In this document: positions 37,202 to 47,555 of the stretch, one piece after another | Numbering within the stretch: position 1 is the first letter of the stretch | Layout of the letters: the number at the start of each line of letters is the position of its first letter | Source: Candidatus Aenigmatarchaeota archaeon | Lineage (GTDB): Archaea; Aenigmatarchaeota; Aenigmatarchaeia; CG10238-14; SCSR01 | Reading direction: 5' to 3' | Length of the DNA: 64,000 nt | NCBI GenBank assembly: GCA_016187385.1 | Contig: JACPJU010000001.1 | Coordinates: 525,144 to 589,143, forward strand | The notes under the pieces: model-generated | What the model saw: the letters and a program-made list of their open reading frames with translations, nothing else | Told to the model about the DNA's origin: nothing | Databases searched by the model: none | Position numbers and translations under genes: made by a program

Positions 37202-38677
37202 ATGCCAGTTTCAACCTACAAGATATTAATCGACGGAAAGTGGATTTCAAGCGAATCAGGAGAAACTTATTCTCGCGTTAATCCCGCAAATTACAGCGAA
37301 GTTATCGGCAAATTCCAGCAAGGAAACGAGAAAGATGTCAACAAAGCCGTGGATGCGGCAGAAGACGCTTTCGAGAAATGGAGGGAAGTCCCACCGCCGA
37401 AAAGAGGAGAAATTCTATTAAAAGTTGCACAATTATTGAAAGAGAACAAGGAAGAGTTATCCCGCGTAATGACGCGTGAAATGGGTAAGGTTCTAGCAGA
37501 GACGCGTGGTGATGTGCAGGAAGCCATCGATATTTGCGAATACATGGCCGGTGAAGGAAGAAGATTATTCGGCAGAACAACGACAAGCGAACTGCCAAAC
37601 AAATTTTCAATGACTGTAAGACTTCCATTGGGACCAGTCGCATGCATTACACCATGGAACTTTCCAATCGCTATCCCTGCATGGAAATTATCCGCAGCTT
37701 TGATTTCAGGCAATACAGTTGTGTTCAAGCCGTCAAGTGATACACCATTGTGTGCGATAAAGTTTGTTGAAATTCTAGAGAAAGCAGGTTTGCCGAAAGG
37801 TGTTGTCAATCTTGTAACAGGTCCTGGTGAAACCGTAGGCACTCGCCTCGTAAAACATAAAAAAATCCGAGCAGTTTCCTTTACAGGGCATAAAGACACT
37901 GGTACGCAAATCTTGAAAGAGGCAGGCATCGGTAAGAGAGTGGGTTTGGAGTTGGGGAGCAAGAATCCGATAATTGTGATGGACGATGCGGATCTTAGAC
38001 TTGCTTTGGACGGCGTTTTATGGGGAGCTTTCGGCACTTGCGGTCAGAGGTGCACGGCTGCCAGTCGTGTGATTGTGCACAAGAAAGTAGAACAAAAATT
38101 CGAGAGAATGCTTGTGGAAAGAACAAAGAAACTAAGGTTAGGCAACGGGCTGAATCCAAAGACAGATGTGGGGCCTCTTGTGAACAAAAAAGCACAAGAA
38201 AAAGTCACCAAGTACATAGAAATAGGTGAACACGAGGGGGCTAAATTATGTTGCGGCGGCAAAACACCAAAATTAAAAGGGTGGTTTGTTGAGCCTACTG
38301 TTTTTACTAATGCTTCATCAGATATGAAAATCTTTCAGGATGAGATATTCGGTCCTGTTGTTTCTTTGACAGAAGCAGGGAATCTGGATGAAGCTATTGA
38401 TTTGGCTAATGCTGTGGAGTATGGATTGAGTTCGTCCATTTACACAAACAACATCCAGAATATCATGAAGGCTGTCAAATATCTTGAGTTTGGTCTGACT
38501 TATGTTAACGCATCTACAATAGGCTCTGAGGTTCATCTTCCATTCGGCGGGGCGAAAGCTTCTGGCAATGGATTCAAAGAAGCGGGATGGACTGGAATAA
38601 ACCTTTTCACGGAAGAGAAGACCGTTTACATCGATTATAGTGGAAAATTACAAAGGGCACAGATTGACATCGAGTAA
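37202..38677 (+). CDS. NAD(P)-dependent aldehyde dehydrogenase (semialdehyde type)
   Basis: 'ITPWNFPIAIPAWKLSAALISGNTVVFKPSSDTP...LELGSKNPIIVMDDAD...GQRCTAASR'. Confidence 0.92.
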   Translation: MPVSTYKILIDGKWISSESGETYSRVNPANYSEVIGKFQQGNEKDVNKAVDAAEDAFEKWREVPPPKRGEILLKVAQLLKENKEELSRVMTREMGKVLAETRGDVQEAIDICEYMAGEGRRLFGRTTTSELPNKFSMTVRLPLGPVACITPWNFPIAIPAWKLSAALISGNTVVFKPSSDTPLCAIKFVEILEKAGLPKGVVNLVTGPGETVGTRLVKHKKIRAVSFTGHKDTGTQILKEAGIGKRVGLELGSKNPIIVMDDADLRLALDGVLWGAFGTCGQRCTAASRVIVHKKVEQKFERMLVERTKKLRLGNGLNPKTDVGPLVNKKAQEKVTKYIEIGEHEGAKLCCGGKTPKLKGWFVEPTVFTNASSDMKIFQDEIFGPVVSLTEAGNLDEAIDLANAVEYGLSSSIYTNNIQNIMKAVKYLEFGLTYVNASTIGSEVHLPFGGAKASGNGFKEAGWTGINLFTEEKTVYIDYSGKLQRAQIDIE

Positions 38678-38727
38678 ATCAGAGGAAATTCATAACTTTT
38701 AAATCCTTTACTGTCCTCTAATTATTT

Positions 38728-39447
38728 ATGACAACTACACTTGCCGTTGCCTATACAATCGAGGAAGCTTTGTCTGAACTGGCAAAAAATATAATACCTC
38801 TTAGAGAGGCGGATTTCAACTCATTGGGAGCTTACAATTATCCTCCAAGATCCGAAAGGCCAGTTTCACTAAAGACTGAAGATGGCGAAAGAGAATTAAC
38901 AAGAAAAGAAGGTGTGATCGTAAGATTGCATCTGCCAGAACAGGTACTGCTTTTTCAAATGCTAGAACCCAGATACGGTCCATTGGAACACGGTTCCTTG
39001 GAAAGGCAACTACAAGCATGCTATCATCCTGATGGCCAATTGTACAAAGAAAAGGTTTTGATACCCTTCTGGGTGTATACCGGAGAGATGGGCAGGAAAT
39101 CTGAAGGCGGGCGTGAATATGGCAAGGTTGTTAAAGTAGAACCTATTGCAAGACCATCTCAAAATATTGTTTTTGAGGATGAAAAAATGCAACAATCAGA
39201 TACAACTGATTATAAGTTTGTTCTAAGGAGGTCGCATATTGCAATACCAACTAAAAACGGTTATTTTGATAGAATAGGAGATGTTGAAGGAAAAGGCGAT
39301 TGGAATGGTGAATATCAGGATGAGAATGGTCGTTCTGCTGTCGGGTGCGACGGGGGCTCTGGGGGGCGGAGGCTCATCGCGTATGCGGTCGGGCCGTTGC
39401 TCAGGGACGACTTCGGCGTGCTGGGTACGTGGCGAAAGCCCTCTTAA
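38728..39447 (+). CDS. hypothetical protein, 239 aa, with GC-rich 3' end
   Basis: long ORF; compositional shift near 39345. Confidence 0.5.
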   Translation: MTTTLAVAYTIEEALSELAKNIIPLREADFNSLGAYNYPPRSERPVSLKTEDGERELTRKEGVIVRLHLPEQVLLFQMLEPRYGPLEHGSLERQLQACYHPDGQLYKEKVLIPFWVYTGEMGRKSEGGREYGKVVKVEPIARPSQNIVFEDEKMQQSDTTDYKFVLRRSHIAIPTKNGYFDRIGDVEGKGDWNGEYQDENGRSAVGCDGGSGGRRLIAYAVGPLLRDDFGVLGTWRKPS

Positions 39448-39608
39448 TAAATAAATTTTTACAATTCCATTTTCTATTTGTCCCGGCGATGAATCCGGAC
39501 TACACGCTTGCACATAGCACATTAGAGTTTCAATTGCAAAATTCAATCAGGAATGTAAACTTGAGAGAATTTAAAAATATAAGAGTATGATGAGTATATA
39601 GTGATTTC

Positions 39609-41006
39609 TTGGAATCCTGTAACTTGGGCTTAATCGGCTTGGCTGTAATGGGAAAAAACCTTGCGTTGAATATCGAAAGCAGAGGATTTTCCATAGCTGT
39701 GTATAACAGAACTACATCCATAACAGAAGAATTTGTCGGCCAGCACAAAGACAAAAAAATCTCTGGTGCCAAGTCACTAGAAGAATTTGTATCATCTCTG
39801 GACAAACCAAAAAAAATAATTATTATGGTCAAGGCTGGTGAGGCTGTTGATCTGGTCATAAGTCAGCTCTTGCCTTTTCTGGAAAAAGGAGACGTAATAG
39901 CAGATGCAGGAAATTCGTTTTTCAAAGATACAGTCAGAAGGTCAAAAATGCTTGAAGAAAAAGGACTCTATTTTGTGGGTACGGGAGTTTCTGGCGGCGA
40001 AGAAGGGGCATTGAAAGGACCCAGCATCATGGTTGGCGGAAGCGAAGAAGCATGGAAACACTTGCAACCTTTCCTTGAAAAGATTGCGGCAAAAGCTTTT
40101 GACGGCTCACCTTGTTGCGCTTATCTGGGAACAGACGGTTCTGGACATTATGTCAAGATGATTCACAACGGTATTGAATACATAGACATGCAATTGATCA
40201 GCGAAGCTTATCATTTGTTAAAAGAAGTTGGACTGTCCAATGAAGAAATTAGCAATATTTTTGATGATTGGAACAAAGGACGCTTGAATTCTTATTTGAT
40301 TGAAATAACTTCAAAAATTCTCAGAAAAAGAGATTCTGAAACAGGGGAATTTCTAGTGGATGTGATTTTAGATGAAGCCGAACATAAGGGAACGGGAAAA
40401 TGGGCATCACAAGATAGTCTGGATTTGGGTGTTCCTGTCTACAGTCTTAATACAGCAGTATTGGCTCGTTTTATGTCAAGCCTCAAAAAGGAACGAGTTG
40501 CGGCAAGCAAATTAATCGAAAAAAATTCTGTCATAATAGAAAACAAAGAACGATTTGTACAACAAGTTCATGACGCTCTTTACGCTTCTAAGATATGCGC
40601 TTATGCCCAAGGTTTTGCACTTCTTTCCGCAGCATCAAAAGAATACAACTGGAGTCTGAATTTGAAAAACATAGCGCACATCTGGGAAGGGGGATGCATA
40701 ATCAGGGCTAAATTCCTGGAAAACGTAAAATCAGCGTTCGATAAAAACACACAGAATTTAATGATGGACAACTATTTCTTTGACATTATAAAAGAAAGTG
40801 AAAATAGTTGGAGAGATGTTGTAACATTTGCCGTTAGAAATAAAATACCAATTCCGGGATTTTCTTCTGCATTGACCTATTACGACAGTTATTTTTCCGA
40901 GAGACTTCCGGCTAACTTGATTCAAGCACAGAGAGATTTCTTCGGAGCGCATACATATAAAAGAACAGATAAAGATGGTGTATTTCATAGTGATTGGAAT
41001 GATTAG
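39609..41006 (+). CDS. gnd: 6-phosphogluconate dehydrogenase
   Basis: '[30 protein letters not shown]...[19 protein letters not shown]'. Confidence 0.95.
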   Translation: MESCNLGLIGLAVMGKNLALNIESRGFSIAVYNRTTSITEEFVGQHKDKKISGAKSLEEFVSSLDKPKKIIIMVKAGEAVDLVISQLLPFLEKGDVIADAGNSFFKDTVRRSKMLEEKGLYFVGTGVSGGEEGALKGPSIMVGGSEEAWKHLQPFLEKIAAKAFDGSPCCAYLGTDGSGHYVKMIHNGIEYIDMQLISEAYHLLKEVGLSNEEISNIFDDWNKGRLNSYLIEITSKILRKRDSETGEFLVDVILDEAEHKGTGKWASQDSLDLGVPVYSLNTAVLARFMSSLKKERVAASKLIEKNSVIIENKERFVQQVHDALYASKICAYAQGFALLSAASKEYNWSLNLKNIAHIWEGGCIIRAKFLENVKSAFDKNTQNLMMDNYFFDIIKESENSWRDVVTFAVRNKIPIPGFSSALTYYDSYFSERLPANLIQAQRDFFGAHTYKRTDKDGVFHSDWND

Positions 41007-42178
41007 TTTCTAATACTTTTTGATAGCCATCCTAGTTCTTCAGATATTTTTCGATAAGGGTCAAATGGATAGTCTCGCCTTCGGTCTGTTATCTTTCGAC
41101 GGCTTTTGCGAATGCCTATCCCAAATCTCTCAACTATGTTTGAAAATGTCAGCTTCTCTATCTGTTTATCGCTGAAATTTTGTTGTCGTAAAAATTCTTC
41201 AAAAAGAGGCCACCATGCAATCCCGGGAATGCCGGACATGTACGGATTTTGTGTCTTTTCTTCTAACGAATGCGGGGCGTGGTCCGTTTCTATCCAGTCA
41301 ATCTTCCCATCTTTTAAATATTGAAATATTTTTTCTCTGGAGTTCGGTTCTCTCAACGGCGGATTCATTTTCCAAAGAACACCGTCGTCATCATACATCT
41401 GGCTCCAGTCATATATAAAATGGTGCGGACAAATCCCGCAGGATATGTCTAATCCTTGATTTTTCGCATCAACTACCAAGTCGACTGCTCTTGGCGAAGA
41501 AATATGAGCGATGTGTAATTTTCCGTTATATCCATTTTCACGAGACATCCTTAACTGGTCCCTTACCGACTCTACTTCTGCCTTTTCAGGACGTGCATAA
41601 CAATGTGTTATAGGTTGTACTGGATTCCAGAGACTCGGATCTAAATGCGATTCCTTTTCACAATGTACCGCAAGAACACCATCGTATCCCTCTTCAGCTA
41701 ATGCTTGGTAAACAGTATGTTGAGATTCTTCAGTTGTCACTCCTAAATTTCCTACCGAGTGTCCAGCATAAAGTTTCATTCCTATCACTTGAGGGAACTC
41801 CCTATAAACTTTTACAGCACGCTTGACTTGTTCCGGGTCGCCAGTAAGTCCCATGTAGATGCCATAAAATACAGGAATACCAGAATCTCTCGCAATTTTT
41901 AACCTGTCAATAACCAAATCCCTGCTCATAAGTGGGGGATCCGTGTTTGGCATGTCAAATACGGCATCAAGGCCGGAATCATAAGCAACTTCTAATCCGT
42001 GCTTTATGGTTTCTTTATGTTTCTGATTAAAATCCCGAAAATGAACATGTGAATCAATATACATAACATTCCTATTTTCTCGCACTAACAAACCAGTCCC
42101 ACATCTTGAATCTTTTTGTAAAATCCACGAAATCGCTGATGTCTTCACACAAGGGATACAATACTTTTGACATATCAT
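41003..42178 (-). CDS. dihydroorotase-like amidohydrolase (start may be MYIDSHVHF)
   Basis: 'MYIDSHVHFRDF...DAVFDMPNTDPPL...WIETDHAPHSLEEK'. Confidence 0.85.
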   Translation of the reverse strand: MICQKYCIPCVKTSAISWILQKDSRCGTGLLVRENRNVMYIDSHVHFRDFNQKHKETIKHGLEVAYDSGLDAVFDMPNTDPPLMSRDLVIDRLKIARDSGIPVFYGIYMGLTGDPEQVKRAVKVYREFPQVIGMKLYAGHSVGNLGVTTEESQHTVYQALAEEGYDGVLAVHCEKESHLDPSLWNPVQPITHCYARPEKAEVESVRDQLRMSRENGYNGKLHIAHISSPRAVDLVVDAKNQGLDISCGICPHHFIYDWSQMYDDDGVLWKMNPPLREPNSREKIFQYLKDGKIDWIETDHAPHSLEEKTQNPYMSGIPGIAWWPLFEEFLRQQNFSDKQIEKLTFSNIVERFGIGIRKSRRKITDRRRDYPFDPYRKISEELGWLSKSIRN

Positions 42179-42260
42179 ATTCTTAAAACCATGTCTTTGA
42201 GTCTTATCTTCAATTCAAGATTCAATTAATTATTAAATCTTAATATACCATTCTGTTACA

Positions 42261-43352
42261 ATGTACAATCTCGGTACTATAGGTCTAGGTCACTGGGTAA
42301 AAAGATTGCATCATGTCATACAACAAAGAGATGATTTGTCGCTTGTAAAAACTGTCGGTACCAGAGCCTTTGACGATAAAAGAGAAGAACTCGAACAATA
42401 TGGAATATCCCGTGACATGTATTTCCAAATCAATCCGAACGACTCTATACCGAATGAGTTTTTTGATGATACAGATATAGTTCATATAGCAAGTCCAAAC
42501 CAGTTCCACAAATCCCAAACTATCCAGTCTCTGGAAAATGGAAAGGTCACGGTCACGGAAAAAACTTTCGGCGTTAATAGAGAAGAATTCAACGATGTTA
42601 TTAACGTCATCAAAAGAAAAAATTCCAAAGCAAATGTTCATTTGCACTATCTGTCAAAGGCACTCACAAAAGAATTCGCCAAAAAATTACCTTCTCTCAT
42701 CAAGGAACACGGCAAGATAACAAAAATAACAGCTTCTTTCCTAGAAAAGAAGAACGAAGAAGATGCCAGAAGAAAATGGCTGTTCAAACCTGAAAATGGC
42801 GGAGTATTTATGGACTGGATTCACCCTTTGACAATAATTTCGGATGTGATGAAAGCTGACAAGTTCGATCTTGTAAGCGCAAAAACTTTTGTATTGCAAC
42901 CAGATTACGATATGGTAAATCCGACAGCAGTAGAATCAGAATACAAAGTAAAGGGAAACAATTTTTCTGATGGCAATTCACTATTAATCAGAGTTGGCAA
43001 GGGGTCTGAATTTGAACACAAAGCAATGAGAATCTATTTCGAAAACGCTTTTGTGGATTTGAAGTATCTCAACACAGAAGAAGAATTTCTGACTGGCAAA
43101 AGAGGAGACATGATAATTACTGAAAACAGTAAAATAATCGAACGTATCTCCCCTGCGGGTCCTTTGTCTTACGAATTTATGATTCAGGAAATGATTAAAA
43201 TGGTAAACGGCAACAATCCTGCTCTAACTGTGGACGACATAATCAAAATGTATGAACCCGAGTGGCAGTTCCAAGAATTTTCAAAAGACACGCGGCCAAC
43301 AAAAGACAAGAACGAAATTCAAAAATTTATTAGAGATGCATTAGCACATTAG
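42261..43352 (+). CDS. Gfo/Idh/MocA-family oxidoreductase
   Basis: 'LGTIGLGHWVKRLHHVI...TDIVHIASPNQFHKSQTIQSLENGKVTVTEKTFGVN'. Confidence 0.8.
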   Translation: MYNLGTIGLGHWVKRLHHVIQQRDDLSLVKTVGTRAFDDKREELEQYGISRDMYFQINPNDSIPNEFFDDTDIVHIASPNQFHKSQTIQSLENGKVTVTEKTFGVNREEFNDVINVIKRKNSKANVHLHYLSKALTKEFAKKLPSLIKEHGKITKITASFLEKKNEEDARRKWLFKPENGGVFMDWIHPLTIISDVMKADKFDLVSAKTFVLQPDYDMVNPTAVESEYKVKGNNFSDGNSLLIRVGKGSEFEHKAMRIYFENAFVDLKYLNTEEEFLTGKRGDMIITENSKIIERISPAGPLSYEFMIQEMIKMVNGNNPALTVDDIIKMYEPEWQFQEFSKDTRPTKDKNEIQKFIRDALAH

Positions 43353-43387
43353 AGGTTATTTATCCTCAAATCAAAAATTAATGTGTT

Positions 43388-44602
43388 ATGTCAGTTCTAA
43401 TCGACCCTGTTATACCCATACTTGTAATATTCTCGGTGATGGTTCTAATCCTAGGTATCGTGCTTCGTTTCCTCAAGCAGCCTTCTGTCATAGCCTATAT
43501 CGTAGTCGGTGTCTTGCTCGGTTCTTATGGTTTTGGCGTTGTCGACGAGTCAGTAGTCTCCCATCTTGGAACGATAGGAATTGTTCTGATGCTGTTCTTC
43601 ATAGGCATGGAAGTTTCTTTACAGAATCTGGTTTCCAAATGGCGGGTTGCGATATTCGGCACGCTATTTCAAATACTGTTTAGCGTCTTTCTCGTCTGGC
43701 TCATTGGATTGTTGTTTGACTGGCCCTTAAGCCGTAGCATACTGGTGGGGTTTGTCATCAGTCTGAGCAGCACTGCCGTAGTCCTGAGGATTCTCCAGGA
43801 ATGGGGCGAGACTAATTCAAAGATCGGTCAGAATATACTCGGCATTCTTCTTGTCCAGGATCTGGCAATAGTGCCTATGTTAATCATTCTCGGCTACATG
43901 GGAGGAGATTCTTTCACGCGAGGCGGACTCACGCTACAAATCGTCGGAGGACTAGCGCTTATCGGTCTGATGGCATGGATAATAAACAGAGGCAACATAA
44001 AATTACCTTTCAACAGGCTCATACAGAATGACCATGAAGTGCAGGTATTTCTGGCCCTTGTAATATGCTTCGGTCTGGCTCTTTTGACAGGAGTTTTCGG
44101 ACTTTCCACAGCTCTCGGAGCATTCTTTGCTGGTATAATCGTGTCAAACGCCAGGGAGACCCACTGGGTTCAAGCAAATCTGAATCCATTCCGCACAGTC
44201 TTTGTTGCTCTGTTCTTCGTTTACATAGGAATGCTCATCAACATCAACTTCCTGACTGAGCACATCATCCTGGTGTCCCTCTTGGTTGTCGCAGTCTTCC
44301 TTACCAACACCTTCATCAATTCAGTCATCTTAAAATTCTTGGGAGACAGCTGGCAGGAAAGTCTTTATTCAGGCGCATTGCTCTCGCAGATTGGAGAATT
44401 CAGTTTTGTTCTGGGGACAGTAGGACTGCAAAGTGGCATAATCACGCAATTTGAACACAACGCGATAATCGCAGTCATATCACTCTCACTTCTTTTGAGT
44501 CCGTTCTGGATATATCTGATGAAACACTTCACCAATTATGACATCGACAGACATCTGAGTCTGATGAATTTACAGATGAAAAGACACAAGTACAGATTCT
44601 AG
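43388..44602 (+). CDS. Kef-type cation/proton antiporter
   Basis: 'AYIVVGVLLGSYGFGVV...ISLSSTAVVLRILQE'. Confidence 0.88.
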   Translation: MSVLIDPVIPILVIFSVMVLILGIVLRFLKQPSVIAYIVVGVLLGSYGFGVVDESVVSHLGTIGIVLMLFFIGMEVSLQNLVSKWRVAIFGTLFQILFSVFLVWLIGLLFDWPLSRSILVGFVISLSSTAVVLRILQEWGETNSKIGQNILGILLVQDLAIVPMLIILGYMGGDSFTRGGLTLQIVGGLALIGLMAWIINRGNIKLPFNRLIQNDHEVQVFLALVICFGLALLTGVFGLSTALGAFFAGIIVSNARETHWVQANLNPFRTVFVALFFVYIGMLININFLTEHIILVSLLVVAVFLTNTFINSVILKFLGDSWQESLYSGALLSQIGEFSFVLGTVGLQSGIITQFEHNAIIAVISLSLLLSPFWIYLMKHFTNYDIDRHLSLMNLQMKRHKYRF

Positions 44603-44645
44603 CTATAATCAATTGTCGTGATTAAATTATACGGGCTCGGCTCGC
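44603..44645. repeat. left arm of cassette inverted repeat, copy L1
   Basis: CAATTGTCG-N18-TCGGCTCG; pairs with R1 and resembles L2. Confidence 0.6.
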
Positions 44646-44649
44646 TCTG

Positions 44650-45066
44650 TTATACAGTTTCTAAAGAACTAGAAAGTAATCCTAATATCTCTCGTACAGT
44701 ACCTCGATTAGGTTTTTCAGGACCGTCAAATCTTTCTTGATGTCTTTTTAAAATACCTGAAACATATGTCCTTTCTTCAGCACACAAGCCATACAAAACT
44801 ATAGTTGACTGTACTCTACTTGGATCAAGCCCTATTCTCTCTGCAGCACTAAGTGCTCTTATCCTTTTAATCAGATTAGTATCCGCGCTGAAAACTAAAG
44901 CAACTTCCAACATATCTTCAGGTCCTGAAGATTGTCTTCCTAATTGAGTTTGTTTATAACCACCATGATAATTTATGAGACCAACTTCGTATGCCATATT
45001 AACTGCTTCTACAATTTGAGGAAGACCTTCATAACCATGTGTTTCTTGTCTAACACCTGTTACCAT
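44650..45066 (-). CDS. hypothetical protein, 138 aa, cargo of IR-bounded cassette
   Basis: ORF between inverted repeats L1 and R1. Confidence 0.5.
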   Translation of the reverse strand: MVTGVRQETHGYEGLPQIVEAVNMAYEVGLINYHGGYKQTQLGRQSSGPEDMLEVALVFSADTNLIKRIRALSAAERIGLDPSRVQSTIVLYGLCAEERTYVSGILKRHQERFDGPEKPNRGTVREILGLLSSSLETV

Positions 45067-45139
45067 TTTAATTCACATATTTGCATTATTCAGTTAAGCA
45101 TTTAAATCTTTCGCTTTTAACTACTTTTAGATAATAAAT

Positions 45140-45185
45140 CGTCGCTCACCGAGCCCTGTTTTTATATCCTCACGATAATTTTCAT
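45140..45185. repeat. right arm of cassette inverted repeat, copy R1
   Basis: reverse complement ATTATCGTGAGGATATAAAAACAGGGCTCGGTGAGC resembles L1. Confidence 0.6.
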
Positions 45186-45201
45186 CCTAGTGTAACCACA
45201 T

Positions 45202-46146
45202 TCAAGAATGTGTAGCCAAATATTCCTTAATCTGGGCTATGACATTAACCGGATAAGGATCGGTATTGTTCTTCTCAGCCAAAAAGTAAGAGAGGAAATC
45301 GCCCAATAAAATCAAATAAAGAATCCTTTCCAATCTGGTGTCACCTTCAGCGAAGACCTCGCATACATTCTTCCCGTCCAGCAGTTTTTTGTCTATGTCA
45401 AAGCTGTTTGATACTTCTTTATCTTCCCCGTTTTCCCTCAACAGGATTACAGAAAATTTTTCGTCAAGCTTTACCCACGATTCGACTTCATTATGATGGA
45501 TCTCTGGCAGTATCTCGTCCTTTGCCAGGAACTTTGAATTTTCGTTAAGTTGCGTCTTGTACCTCAAAACAACAGAAGGATACTGAGAAATTATGATGGG
45601 AAAGGTATTGTTTACTCTCTCTGTAAGTCTTTTCGCTTCATTTTCGATCTTGTCCAGATTCTTTTCCAAGCCAAGTTCAGGCACAGAAACCAGTCCTAGA
45701 TTCTGGAAGACTGCCAATAGTGCAGAAAGAAGATAAGGGAAAGCGACTCTTGGCATCATTCCTCCAGACAGCTTGACATAAGGCAAGTTCCTCTCTCTCG
45801 CTATGGTCTCCATTTTCCCGTTCGAGCTTACGCAGACGATCTTGCAGTTCTTTTCTATCGCTTGGTTCAATTGTGCCAGTGTCTCCCACGTGTTCCCGGA
45901 ATAACTGAGACAAACAACCAGGGAATCTCCAGACGCATATCCCGGCAGCCTGTAAGTTCTGGAAATTTCCACAGGAAATCGAAGCAGATCCTTGAAAGCG
46001 TCCTTCACAACATCTCCAGATATGGCCGATCCGCCCATGCCGCATATTATTATGTTGCTGAACCTTCTGTGGCTTTCCGGCAGGTCTATCTCAGACTTGA
46101 GCGTCTCTCTGAAGTACGCCATGGAGTTCCTTATGTCCTCGAGCAT
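45202..46146 (-). CDS. bifunctional phosphoglucose/phosphomannose isomerase
   Basis: SIS domain 'IIICGMGGSAISGDVVKDAF...CLSYSGNTWETLAQ'. Confidence 0.9.
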   Translation of the reverse strand: MLEDIRNSMAYFRETLKSEIDLPESHRRFSNIIICGMGGSAISGDVVKDAFKDLLRFPVEISRTYRLPGYASGDSLVVCLSYSGNTWETLAQLNQAIEKNCKIVCVSSNGKMETIARERNLPYVKLSGGMMPRVAFPYLLSALLAVFQNLGLVSVPELGLEKNLDKIENEAKRLTERVNNTFPIIISQYPSVVLRYKTQLNENSKFLAKDEILPEIHHNEVESWVKLDEKFSVILLRENGEDKEVSNSFDIDKKLLDGKNVCEVFAEGDTRLERILYLILLGDFLSYFLAEKNNTDPYPVNVIAQIKEYLATHS

Positions 46147-46211
46147 TAATTTTAATTGCAGGTATATGATTAAAGCTTTTTAGGTGTCAACCCTAATATT
46201 TAGGGAGTACT

Positions 46212-46484
46212 ATGAAGAGGGTAAACGCCAAAATCCATGGTTTTGTCCAGAAGGTCGGTTTCAGGAATTTCGTCAGAAGGCACGCCGAAAGGCTTGGAAT
46301 CACAGGGTGGATAAGGAACAACCACGATGGAACCGTGGAAGCAGTGTTCGAAGGCGATGATGATGCTGTTACTCAGATGATAAACAAGTGCAAGAAAGGT
46401 CCTTTGCTCGCCCTGGTGGAGGATGTTAAAGTCACAGAGGAAGACCTCAAAAACGAGTTCCAAACCTTTGAGATACTTAAATAA
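46212..46484 (+). CDS. acyP: acylphosphatase
   Basis: 'KIHGFVQKVGFRNFVRRHAERLGITGWIRNNHDGTVEAVFEG'. Confidence 0.93.
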   Translation: MKRVNAKIHGFVQKVGFRNFVRRHAERLGITGWIRNNHDGTVEAVFEGDDDAVTQMINKCKKGPLLALVEDVKVTEEDLKNEFQTFEILK

Positions 46485-46547
46485 AAGCTTTTCGGTCTTT
46501 CTGGATACAATAGATAGCTTTAATATGGGCCTTCCCGAATTTAGTAT

Positions 46548-46910
46548 ATGGCAAAAGCAAGAGGAAACGCCCTAGGCAGCCTTCGAATCGGCGAATGGGC
46601 ATTTCTAGTTGGGGTATTGCTAGCCATTGTTCTTGGGTTATTCCCAACAGCGCTATCAGTAACTACGGTAGCATCGGTGCTAGTAGTGCTTGGTGTAATC
46701 GTAGGTTTGGTTAACATAGGCACAAGAGAATCACAAGGATTTCTTGTCGCTGCTGTAGCCCTGTTAGTAGCAGGTTCTGCAGGTTACGGTGCTATACCAG
46801 GAATCGGAGATTACCTGTCGTCAATATTGATGAACATCTCCACTTTCGTAGCGCCAGCCGCAGTAATTGTTGGGCTCAAGGCAATCTATGAGCTAGCAAG
46901 AGGAAGATAA
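46548..46910 (+). CDS. small membrane protein, 120 aa
   Basis: four hydrophobic segments. Confidence 0.6.
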   Translation: MAKARGNALGSLRIGEWAFLVGVLLAIVLGLFPTALSVTTVASVLVVLGVIVGLVNIGTRESQGFLVAAVALLVAGSAGYGAIPGIGDYLSSILMNISTFVAPAAVIVGLKAIYELARGR

Positions 46911-46911
46911 A

Positions 46912-47478
46912 TTACCTTTTCTTTAATTTTTTCTTTTTTATTTCATCCAAGTAGAGTCTTTTATATCCTATCCATACTACAATCAACAGCTCGGCAAGAA
47001 TTATGAGAACCCTGACAAGCTTGTCCGCATCATTGAAGTACCTTATCGTGGCGTAGAACAGCAGTAGAATGCCGCCAAACATCAGTCCGCCAGCGAGGAA
47101 TTCTATTCTCCACAGCGTGCCGGCGAATATGGCAACCAATCCTATAACACCTGCTATGACAAAGACGTTTCTTGTATAGTACTTCCGTGCTTGGTCAAAT
47201 TCCTTGTTGCAAAAGTTGCACTTGTCGAACACAGGACAGCCTGATTCGTTGTTTTCAAATCTCGGCACGCCACCATCTTCCACGCATTTCTGATAATCAC
47301 CGCCGTATTCATAGTCGCATTTAGGAGGTTCGATTACGGGCTTGGCGTACCTAAAGTCTTCCTTGCAGTAATCGGAATATTTCGGTTCCTCATATGCGAA
47401 ATCTATCAACAAAGCTACGAACAAAGTGAACAGGACTGCCACACCCACCGTAACTGCCGTTCGCCGCAAGTTCCGCAT
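46912..47478 (-). CDS. membrane protein with Cys-rich extracytoplasmic loop
   Basis: TM segments plus 'CKEDFRYAKPVIEPPKCDYEYGGDYQKCVEDGG...CPVFDKCNFCNKEF'. Confidence 0.6.
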   Translation of the reverse strand: MRNLRRTAVTVGVAVLFTLFVALLIDFAYEEPKYSDYCKEDFRYAKPVIEPPKCDYEYGGDYQKCVEDGGVPRFENNESGCPVFDKCNFCNKEFDQARKYYTRNVFVIAGVIGLVAIFAGTLWRIEFLAGGLMFGGILLLFYATIRYFNDADKLVRVLIILAELLIVVWIGYKRLYLDEIKKKKLKKR

Positions 47479-47555
47479 CTATACAGTTTAGGATTGGCAA
47501 ATATAAAAGGTCTTTTTAGAAAGTTTTAAATCTTTTTCTATCGTTAGATTTAAAC

